Notes under the pieces: model-generated | Databases searched by the model: none | Seen by the model: only the letters and a program-made list of their open reading frames with translations | Told to the model about the DNA's origin: nothing | DNA from: Mesotaenium endlicherianum | Lineage: Eukaryota; Streptophyta; Zygnematophyceae; Zygnematales; Mesotaeniaceae | Length of the DNA: 29,100 nucleotides | NCBI GenBank assembly: GCA_009602735.1 | Contig: WELA01005560.1 | Span: 6,347-35,446, forward strand | Direction of reading: 5' to 3' | Shown here: positions 21,442 through 29,100 of the stretch, in pieces | Position numbering within the stretch: the first letter of the stretch is position 1 | Layout of the letters: each line of letters begins with the position of its first letter | Program-made: the position numbers and the translations under genes

Positions 21442-24400
21442 CTACTGAAAACCGCGAGGACCGAAAACTGCTAAGGCATCAGCAAGGGAAAATGAAACGA
21501 GAGGTACTGGGGGTTGATGCACAGTCCTAGATAGGGCACTAGCTGCACGCTCGTGAATGGTAGAAGCCTGAGCTCTCTTTAGACTACAACCGACTAGCTG
21601 GCGGTATTCTCGCTTGATCGCGTTGACCAAGTCCCTGTAACCGGCATCGTCACTAGAGACACTGAAGTTGAGGGAGATTGTACGCTCAGCGCAAAAATTG
21701 AGGAAGCCGTGGAACGTGGTGCCTAATGTCCCAAAAACCTCCAGCGCTAGTGGGACAAAGGTGTCGCCGATTGGAGTGTCGCTGTACTTGAGAGTCTTGG
21801 CCTTCTCCTTGATCGCCGCCGCCACCCCTACTGTCGATGAAGCCAACTCCACGATACCCCCCTCGAGAGGATTGGCCACAACCACATCCAGCAATGTGCG
21901 CGCCACCGACTCTCTCGCCATGCAGACAATATCCACACGGCGGCCCTTGGTCTAGGAGGGAAGAAGAGGGAGTAGGCCTCCCTTCTCCAAGGCCACCGCA
22001 AAATGTGACCTCCTCGCGATCATGGCGACGCTATCCCGGACAACGTCATGGGTCGCTGTGCGCTGCTTCTCTCGTGCACACCTCAAGACATGTGTAGTAG
22101 ATGCCTCATCCCCACACGCACAAACTAGGCCAGCAAGGCACGGGTGTGTAATGCTTAGTCGTATACGGAGGGAAGTGCAAAACTCTGAGTCTTGGAATGT
22201 CAAAGCTGGGCGAGTGGGAAGGGCCTGCACCCAGGCACCTGCGCTAGGTCCGCCGCAGGAACGAATGCGGGCGCGGTCAGCCGAGGTGCTCTGTGCTAAC
22301 AGGCCGTGCATGCGAGAACCCCGCTGGGCTCGAGCGAGAATGGCCTGCAAGCCCCTGTCCCCCTACTCCACCATCGAAGAAAAGTCCAATCCTGGAGGCT
22401 CGTCCCCCAAGCAATCCGCTACCAAGCTGGACTTAGCCTCCACAAGTGCTGCCTGAAAAGGGAACGTCTCCGCCTCCACTTCCCCTATGGCAGCCGCAAG
22501 GATCTGGACATCGTCGGCAACAAAGCGGGTCGCAAGAAGGTGCGCAATGAGCCCCCAAGACCCCAAGAAAGCTGCCGACGAGGTGAAGGCAAGATCTCCC
22601 AAGCCTACTCCTCCCATGGAGCACGGGTACACGGCCTGGGCAGCCCAAGACTGGCTAGGGTCGAATGGGCCAAGGCCAAGCAACTCGAAGAGAGCCATAA
22701 TGAGGGACTGCCTAAAAGAGGCAAACTCTGAAAGAACGGAGGGGGTAGGGACTAAGGTACGAGAGAGGTAAACTGGTCGAGCCGCTAGACAAAGAGTGAG
22801 GAGGGCAAGCGAGATCTGCGCGTTCCCTTGGGCTACAACCTGGGGGAGCTCCAATACCACACTCTGGAGAAAGCGCTGTGTCTGATCTAGGATAAAGGCG
22901 GGACTGCCTACCGGGGTACCAAGGACACGGATACCCTCCGGTGAGCGACCAAAAGAGGGAAGAAAGTCAGCTGGGGTCGCAATGCCCTGCGGAGGGAAGA
23001 TGGAACACTTGGCATGCTGAACCCGAAGGCCCATGGAGCCAAGGTGAACCTCGAGAGAGGAAAAGGCAGCGCCCAACTGGTCCATGTGACCTACCAAGTG
23101 CGTATCATCTGCATACGATGGGACATGTATTGCAGGGAAAGCCTGCCGGGTCAAGCGGAGAGCACGCAGGTGTCCAAAAGCAAACAAGGTCCCTCCTAAG
23201 GGGTCGCCCTGACGGGTCCCAGTAGCGGATGACAAAGTCGTCAAACTCTCATCCACATGGGCATAGTAGAGGGGAGACGAGGACCCGTAGAATGCCTGCA
23301 TGAAAGGGATAAGGCTGGAACAGGTGCTATCACGAAGCTCGTCGAAGATGACTCCACGGTCGATGGTGTTGAAGGCGTTGGCCACGTCCACCTGGAGAAC
23401 CCATAGGGATGGATCCACCTCCCGCGACGTCCGGATGAACGCGGCAATGGCCTCACACCCCCCCTGGAGAGCCACTCCGAACTGGTCCGGAGCGAAGTGA
23501 GCCTCAAAGGGCTCGCGAAGCTGCGAGGCTATGGCTCGGGCTGTAAGACGATACAGCACCTCCCCCACCGCAATGGGGCGAACGCCTGTATCCCCCTTGG
23601 CCATAGCCACGAGCCTGGATGATGCCAGTAGATGCGCTGCTCCAGGTGGAATCCGACCCTGAGCAATAAGGCCGCACACAGTGAAGAGGGCGCGGAATGC
23701 AATAGAACTAGCATCCATGCATGTGTCCTTAAGCTCAAAGACTGTGCCTGAAGGTCCGCCCCCCGATCTGTTAGGTGCCGATCGTAGGGCGCGACTAAGG
23801 AGCACCCTCCTCCAACTCTAGAGGTGCTGTAGGTGAGTAAGTAGTGATCCAATCGGGCAAAGGGGAAGAGGAGGTTGGGTGGAGTGCTTGCAGACGCTCA
23901 ATGGTGGCTGAAGTGTCAGGTGCTAATGCAATGGGGAGGAGAGCTTTGCGGGCCTTCCCTAACTCCCCAACCTTAGCTAACCTAACAGCACGTCGAGCTC
24001 TATCCGTGTCGTCACCCACTACGTCACTAGTGGGAGGCGGAAGGGAATGCAATGCCGCCAGGAACTCCTCAGCCAATTCCCTCCACTCGCCCCTAAGAAA
24101 TCTTTGAATACGTGGGCGTATGTAGCGATGGCCCTTCACTAACGCATTCAGGGGGGTCCACAATAGGAGGCGCTAGAAACTAAGGAGCAAGAACCAACCC
24201 CCCATATCATCGGGCTCTTTAGAAACTTGTCGCAAGGGGATACAGAATGCTTGGGAGAAAAGAGGTCTGAGCTCATAAGGAACCCGTCGCCTACAGCTAA
24301 GTCTACCGGGCTGAAATATCTCCATAGGAGAGGAAATACGAGCCCACCCCCATTGCTCAGGCGTAGGCCCAGAATCGGATGGGCCACCGTTGCTCAGAAC

Positions 24401-24583
24401 AAGAGCAGACCTAGCAGATTTTAAAAGGCATGACTTACGGTGACCACCTAAACCACGAAGATTCTTGAACTTACGATGGCAATTAGGACAAGACACGTCT
24501 AAGGGAGGAGGGTGTGTCGTATCTAGGGTTGCAATTCCTAAACGCGGGTGTGCCGTAGCCAAAACTACAGAAGCGGATGCCAT
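21442..24583 (-). pseudogene. LINE ORF: zinc finger, reverse transcriptase, RLE-like nuclease (3 stops, 1 frameshift)
   Basis: The ATG at 24583 starts an N-terminus with the zinc finger CPNCHRKFKNLRGLGGHRKS plus C (residues 32-52). This frame has a TAG at 24173-24175 but continues in frame to 23795. A frameshift near 23800-23820 moves into the reverse transcriptase frame. That frame is open from 23805 to 22363 (480 codons) and shows DVANAFNTIDR, GTRQGDPLGGTLF and the catalytic YADD (23104-23115). It ends at a TAG (22363-22365), continues in the same frame through the knuckle CACGDEASTTHVLRC, meets another TAG (21952-21954), then the nuclease-like tail (TLLDVVVANPLEGG, IKEKAKTLKYS, FVPLALEVFG) to the final TAG at 21442. 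About 1045 codons in all. The domains are well preserved, which suggests recent death. Reverse transcriptase identity is certain; the nuclease assignment is less so. Confidence 0.85.
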
Positions 24584-24768
24584 TGCTAGGCCTAGGCTAC
24601 TAGCAACCGGAAGCTAGATCCGGACGAGCGTGCACATGATCTAGATTAGCATCTCCTAGGACTTAACGAATGCCATCGCTAGAGGCCGCCATGGCAGCCG
24701 AAATCCTAGTTCGAAATCTTCTTTTGCGATTGGTAGAAGCATTCCACTGTTCAATTTTGTGGCGATAC

Positions 24769-24872
24769 GCGTACCCCACAGCGTCTCTGTGTGCACATAC
24801 CCAGCAGCGTCTTTCTTCACGTACCCCTGCTCGTCTCTCCTCGCGTACCCCAGCTGTCTCTTCTCGTATACG
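24769..24872 (+). repeat. ~25-bp tandem repeat, about four copies
   Basis: Units of the form cgtacccc-agc-gtctcttctcg start near 24769, 24798, 24820 and 24844. They run into cgtatacgtgg, where the ~70-bp repeat family begins. Confidence 0.75.
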
Positions 24873-25060
24873 TGGAAGTTGAAGCAACCGAATGATACTG
24901 GTACGCGGAAACTGCGCCGAGGTGCACCTGAACATCGGGTACGGGGAAAACTAAGTGACCATATCCTTCTGGTACACCAAAACTGCGGCGAGGTGGTGTT
25001 TTATCCTCGGGTACGTGGAATTCAAGCAACCAAATTATACTGGTACGCGGAAACTACGCC
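24862..25060 (+). repeat. ~70-bp repeat array built on GGTACGCGGAAAC, left block
   Basis: The core ggtacgcggaaact occurs at 24900 and 25042, with a diverged copy at 24970 (ggtacaccaaaact), giving spacing near 70. Within each unit a second half-core (cgggtacgtggaattcaagcaacc type) recurs, so the unit is itself a diverged doublet. Confidence 0.7.
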
Positions 25061-25085
25061 CAGACTTAATCCTCAGGAATATATG

Positions 25086-25151
25086 GTAGTTTATTGTCGT
25101 CAGTAAGGCGCCCCTCACGTAACTCTTGTGAGGGGGAAATCAGTAAGGGCC
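25086..25151 (+). repeat. Left terminal inverted repeat
   Basis: The stretch beginning gtagtttattgtcgtcagta pairs with 27168-27233 in inverted orientation, with only a few mismatches in the central 50 bases. Confidence 0.8.
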
Positions 25152-25505
25152 CTCGCTCGTGTGAGCGCTGGCCCGTACGCGTTCAAAATCGGAGATTTTC
25201 CACGCGAAAGCGTTCGTCATGAACGCTCTCTCTGTGCGGCCCCGGTGCGGCCCGCCCTTTCGCGACCGCCACAAATTAGGGCTTGGCCATAACTTATTCC
25301 TCTTCACTTTCGCTTAGGGAGTGCGTCCTTAGGGCGCTTTTCGTGAGCGGCCATGGCGAGGAGGAGCGAGGCGGAGCCTCGCTTGGGCCGCGAGGTAGCC
25401 CGTCATGGGGTCGTGGGAGAGGGCGCTCTTCCTCGCTAGAAGGGTTCGTGGGCTGGAAAGGTCGGGAGCGCCTGCTGCTGGGCAGCCATGGCCGCTCGTC
25501 GTTGC

Positions 25506-25927
25506 AGGCGGCCATGGCCGCCTGCCACTTATGAGGGTGTTAGAGAGGGAGAGGGGTTAAGGGGGAGGAGGCATGGTGAAGGGAGGGGAGGGAGGGAGGG
25601 TCGTTAGCGTCGACTTCAAGCGTCGATGGCGTTCGCGCTGTTTTGACGCCTTAATTTGTTGCCATCGTTCGGCGGGTCTGTGAGAGGACGATAACATTGA
25701 ACGAGTATGTGAAGAAAGTAGACAGGCGACCATGGCCGCCTGCCAATTATGAGGGTGTTAGAGAGAGAGAGGGGTTAAGGGGGAGGAGGCATGGTGGAGG
25801 GAGGGGAGGGAGGGAGGGTCGTTAGCGTCGACTTCGAGCGTCGACGGCGTTTGCGCTGTTTTGACGCCTTAATTTGTCGCGATCGTTTGGCGGGTTTGTG
25901 AGGGGACGATAACATTGAACGAGTATG
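25506..25927 (+). repeat. Tandem direct duplication, two copies offset by ~217 bp
   Basis: Copy 1 (about 25506-25710) and copy 2 (about 25724-25927) both run from aggcggccatggccgcctgc-type sequence through gagggtgttagagag, a G/A-rich stretch, gtcgttagcgtcgacttc and ttttgacgccttaatttgt, to gataacattgaacgagtatg. Differences are few, mostly transitions. Confidence 0.85.
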
Positions 25928-26002
25928 TTTGGGTATACGCGGAAGTTGAAGCAATGAACTCTATTTATCGTCTTTGGTACCCTTCATGCATTAAAGTCAA
26001 AT

Positions 26003-26648
26003 TTTGTGAGGGGGCCGACAATTTCCCATCACGGACGAGCCCGAAATATGACGACAAAATGAAACGTGCACGACGTCGAAGAAATGGACGACGCCAATAC
26101 GTCGACGAAGTCTATAAACATATCTTGTTGTATGCATATGTATAACATGTTCATAACATATCTTATTGTATGCATATGTATAACATGTGTTCTTTCATAT
26201 CTTTTTTATGCATATGTGGACGGCTCCCGTAGCCGTCGAAACAAATCAGCCATCACGAAGACAAGGTGGGGCCAAGCAAGAAAAGGCCCCGCGCCATGTC
26301 CGACACTAGAAAAGACAAGGGAGGGTCGACATAACTCATTTCAACCTGGTGTGCCCCCCCGCTCTCCTCCCGCCAGCGGCCATGGCTCCTGAGTCGTGAG
26401 GCGTCCCTGCGCAAACACACAAGAAAAACAAATAACAATTCCGATGTCACACCCAGCATTTATCATGCGCCGGCCTGGCCTAGTGAAACTGTGCATCGAC
26501 GTCGAGGAAGGGTTTGGAACACTCTCGAACGATCCCGAATACGCCGAAACGATAAGGAAACCCGACGGGCACAGTGTGAGGGCCCTTACTGATTTCCCCC
26601 TCACAACAATTACGTGAGGGGCGCCTTACTGACGACCACAAACCACAC
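26003..26648 (+). repeat. End module, copy A
   Basis: It runs from ttgtgagggggccgacaa to an intact right-type inverted repeat (26581-26648). It shares ordered blocks with copy B at 26696-27236: gaaacgtgcacgac, ccatgtccgacac, cgccagcggccatggc, gcatcgacgtcgaggaaggg, gatcccgaatacgccgaaacg. It is about 100 bases longer because of the 26118-26219 tandem repeat. Confidence 0.8.
26118..26219 (+). repeat. AT-rich tandem repeat inside copy A
   Basis: About three units of catatcttgttgtatgcata followed by tgtataacatg, with a 35-45 base period. Absent from copy B. Confidence 0.75.
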
Positions 26649-26695
26649 TACTTACTGTGGTTTTGGTTTCTCCCTTACTCTATTGTGATTCAATG

Positions 26696-27236
26696 TTTGT
26701 GAGGGGGCCGACAAGTTCCCCCTCACGGACGCCCCCAAAAGAAGACGACAAACCGAAACGTGCACGACACGAACAGAAAACCGTCGACGACGTCGACGGC
26801 GACCGTCGCCGTCGAGACAAACGAACAAATTGGTCATCACGAAAACAAAGAAGGCGGGGCCATGCAACAAAACAGCAAGCCCCGCCATGTCCGACACGAA
26901 ATTGGCGAGGGAGGGTCAACACAAGCTCACCTCGGCCGGTGCGCCCCCGCGCTCCCCTCCCGCCAGCGGCCATGGCCCGTCAGTCCCCGTCAAGCGCCCC
27001 TGCGCAAGCACACCAAAAAATAAAATGACGATTCCGACGCCGCAACCAGCACTTATACTGCGCCCGGCGCAGCTGAAGTATGCATCGACGTCGAGGAAGG
27101 GCCTGGAACGATCCCAAACGATCCCGAATACGCCGAAACGACAAGGTAGCCCGTCGCGCACGTGCGAGGCCCTTACTGATTTCTCCCTCACGAGAGTTAC
27201 GTGAGGGGCGCCTTACTGACGACCACAAACCACACC
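26696..27236 (+). repeat. End module, copy B
   Basis: Direct, diverged copy of 26003-26648, ending in the outer right inverted repeat. The two copies are separated by about 47 bases that include ttactctattgtgattcaat. Confidence 0.8.
27168..27233 (-). repeat. Right terminal inverted repeat
   Basis: Inverse copy of the left end. It is also a direct copy of the internal end at 26581-26648. Confidence 0.8.
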
Positions 27237-27600
27237 ACATACTGGTACGCGGACACTACGCCTTGGTGGTACCTTATCCTGTGTACGCGGGAATTCAGCT
27301 CACCGTGCCAGGCTCAAGTGGTATGCGGAAATTAAGCACAGGCTACCATATTCTGGATGCGTGCAAATTAGGCCCACCTACCAATTTCTCCTCGTACGTC
27401 TAGCCTTCTAATGTACGAAGTGTGACTGGTACGAAAAAATTCTAGCAAGCGTGCCAAACTCTACTGGTACGCGGAAACTACGTCTAGCGTAAACACCTTC
27501 GTGGAATGAATTGAGTGTATTAGTACGCTAAAATGAATTATAGGGTACGGAAACTTTATGGTAGGCCTTATTTGACACCCTCTACGGGTACGCAAATATA
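27236..27600 (+). repeat. ~70-bp repeat array built on GGTACGCGGAAAC, right block
   Basis: Cores at 27244 (ggtacgcggacactacg), 27320 (ggtatgcggaaattaag), 27428 (ggtacgaaaaaattc) and 27466 (ggtacgcggaaactacg), with weaker half-cores to about 27595. It is more diverged and less regular than the left block. Confidence 0.6.
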
Positions 27601-28459
27601 ACGCTTCAGTTCCGACTGACGTGCCCGTCTTCAAAGATACGCACATTAGCGTTAAAGTCACCAGAATCTTTCGGAACCTCAAAATCAGGCCTGGAGGACT
27701 GAATGTTGTGGAACACGAAAACGACCCTTAGCGTACCAACTTAACAAATATGAAGCGATTTTGCCTAGCGTATCTAGTCGTGAAGTTGTTTGGTATACCA
27801 AAGTGAAATGATACTCCAAGATCACAGACATGGAGCATATGAAACTTTAGTGGCACGTTCATATAACGCCGACCGTACTCATTCTTGTCGTGCGTTGAGA
27901 GATCGAGCATGCATCATTGGCATGATAAAAAGATTTGAAGCTTGACTGCCTTCTTGGATCTGAAACCACATGTGTTTTAGACTTCATTGCAGCAAAGTCT
28001 GTTTGCTTGATGTGTATTGGTTATGCCGGTGATGCACGCTCCATCTCTTAATGCACGACATTATTATAATACTCTCCCTATGCCATCCTTGTGCTTGCTG
28101 GCCAACGAGCTCAAAGTGAAGTTTGATCAATTTGAAACAATGAGGGACAACTCCTTCCTTTTCCATTGCACGTGCCTTTGCACTAGCTATTTAAGCAACA
28201 TTCAATTCCTCAAGAATGCATGCCGCAAACAATCATAAAGGACTCCATTGTTACGGAGTCCCTCTCCGACAAGACAACCCTCCACGATCCCAGAGTGCCG
28301 AGACGTGTGCAGCGCAACGAGCATCTCTTCACTGAGGCGGTGGGCTCGCAGCCCGAGCCGACCGACACGACACTCGCACTAAGCCCTAGAAATAAGCACT
28401 AGCAATAAGCACTCGCAACCTTTTCTTTCGCTCAGAGCTCAGATAGCGAGGTGCCGCCG
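27601..28459. other. No supported gene
   Basis: AT-rich intergenic-type sequence with only short, featureless open frames on both strands. Confidence 0.5.
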
Positions 28460-28552
28460 CTAGTGGGCGCCATTGGCGTCGAGCAGGCGGAAGCGCTTCT
28501 CGGTGATGCCGCCCACGCCCGTGGACAGCTCGATGATGGTGTGCAGCGGCAT
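28460..28552 (-). CDS. Possible 3'-terminal exon of an unidentified minus-strand gene
   Basis: The minus strand encodes MPLHTIIELSTGVGGITEKR and then a short tail RFRLLDANGAH followed by TAG at 28460-28462. It has strong third-position G/C use and regular amphipathic spacing, unlike nearby frames. The exon could begin at the CAG acceptor just before 28552. Or it could extend to about 28590, after a ctgacag acceptor, adding a segment ending CERACVRMQ. The rest of the gene would lie at higher coordinates or outside the window. I do not recognise the family. Confidence 0.35.
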   Translation of the reverse strand: MPLHTIIELSTGVGGITEKRFRLLDANGAH

Positions 28553-28592
28553 CTGCATTCGCACGCACGCGCGCTCGCACAAGGCGCCTGTC

Positions 28593-29100
28593 AGCGCACC
28601 AACCTGCACCAATCATGGTGGGCATGCTTGCAGTGGTGGACGTGCTTGCAGGCTGCACCAAAGGCATTGCAATCATTGCAGCCTCAGCCTCGGCCGGGAG
28701 CCGCCACTCTCCTACCGGGGGTGAGGCCCTATAATCCCCACAGGAGCCCCCTTCCCCTCCCTCCCTCAGGCTGACTTTGACATTTGATGATTGTCAATGC
28801 ATTACCTTCTCACAAGTGCACAATGACAATGCTGCCCCCCTCAGGAAAGAACAAGTTCCAACTGCAACCTTGAGAGAAGTGGGACCCAGGCCCATAGAGC
28901 ACCCGCCAGAAGAAGACACAGAGCGCCAGAAGAGGAGCACGCCGGCATCCCGCCATCGCGCCAGGAGCCCGGGAAGAGCAGACGACAGCGGCCGGCCGCA
29001 AGCAGCTGGCCGTGCGAGCGAGCAGAGGACGACGATGTACTAGCAACCCAGCAAGCTGCAACAGCACGCGCAAGGGGGTGGGGCAGGGGTGGGGGTGGAG
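28593..29100. other. Unassigned window end
   Basis: It holds a GC-rich frame on the plus strand (28777-29043, Arg/Ser/Pro-rich) that may be coding, UTR or chance. If the minus-strand exon at 28460 is real, further upstream exons of that gene could lie here. I found no pair of splice sites that extends it convincingly. Confidence 0.3.

Larger units (their letters stand above)
21369..24583 (-). mobile_element. R2-like (RLE-type) non-LTR retrotransposon, inactivated
   Basis: The minus strand carries a LINE in 5'-to-3' order: N-terminal zinc finger, linker, reverse transcriptase, CCHC knuckle, nuclease-like C-terminus, short 3' UTR (~60 bases), then an A-tail of 11 (seen as T at 21369-21379). 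Such elements insert by target-primed reverse transcription. Single-ORF elements with this order belong to the R2-type group, which often prefers specific targets. The 5' edge is set at the likely ATG (24583). The 5' UTR probably extends a little further, but its end is not recognisable. No target-site duplication could be fixed. Confidence 0.8.
25086..27233. mobile_element. Non-autonomous DNA-transposon-like element with ~65-bp terminal inverted repeats
   Basis: The left end (25086-25151) and the reverse complement of the right end (27168-27233) agree over about 65 bases. Both include cgtcagtaaggcgcccctca, then cgtaactc, and gaaatcagtaagggcc. A further right-type end lies inside at 26581-26648. 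No transposase frame is visible in the 2.1 kb, so the element is non-autonomous or a decayed composite. Target-site duplications are not clear. Both flanks carry the GGTACGCGGAAAC repeat, consistent with insertion into that array. Superfamily unknown. Confidence 0.7.

Noticed and set aside
22306..24107. Plus-strand frames opposite the LINE
   Set aside because: They are antisense to a well-defined reverse transcriptase ORF and have no domain of their own.
24769..25060. CRISPR-like repeat-spacer array
   Set aside because: Repeats are diverged and contiguous, without unique spacers of constant length, and the context is eukaryotic.
26657..27204. Plus-strand frames of 123-124 codons in the right-end module as a transposase
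   Set aside because: Arg/Lys/Pro-rich composition with no catalytic motif, not preserved in frame in the sister module at 26003-26648.

Overview
The window looks like nuclear DNA of a green plant, probably an early-diverging land plant or a charophyte-grade alga. The evidence is a spliced gene with canonical GT-AG introns ending in a plant-type DUF789 domain, a decayed Ty3/gypsy chromovirus, and a decayed R2-like LINE. Plastid or bacterial operon structure is absent, and I recognise no tRNA or rRNA gene. The species cannot be named from the sequence alone.

Layout. (1) 1-3903 is an LTR-retrotransposon graveyard: two diverged LTR copies start at 799 and 1889, each just after a polypurine tract. 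Between them lies an integrase tail plus chromodomain (about 1506-1904). A broken gag with zinc knuckles and an aspartic-protease remnant follow (2583-3903). (2) 3904-8373 holds low-complexity and G-box-rich repeat sequence, then sequence without a confident gene, with weak exon-like segments on the minus strand near 7043-7560. (3) 8374-17792 (+) is the only convincing host gene. Ten exons can be joined with all nine junctions phase-consistent, giving about 2051 codons. The last ~390 residues are the DUF789 domain. The preceding ~1660 residues are an unusual extension: a ubiquitin-like scrap, a compact module I do not recognise, then a 4.9 kb exon of low-complexity sequence. The first exon lies further 5' and was not found. 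(4) 17793-21368 has no supported gene and includes a G-rich tract with G-quadruplex potential. (5) 21369-24583 (-) is a nearly full-length R2-like LINE (N-terminal zinc finger, reverse transcriptase, CCHC knuckle, nuclease-like C-terminus, A-tail). It is inactivated by three in-frame TAG codons and one frameshift. (6) 24769-27600 is a nested repeat complex: a 25-bp tandem repeat, a dispersed ~70-bp repeat built on GGTACGCGGAAAC, and a ~2.1 kb element with ~65-bp terminal inverted repeats that contains a ~217-bp direct duplication and a duplicated ~0.55-0.65 kb end module. (7) 27600-29100 is mostly unassigned, with a possible last exon of a minus-strand gene at 28460-28552.

The genes do not form a pathway: this is one host gene embedded in transposon debris. 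The two points most worth pursuing are the DUF789 fusion architecture and the nested inverted-repeat element with no visible transposase.
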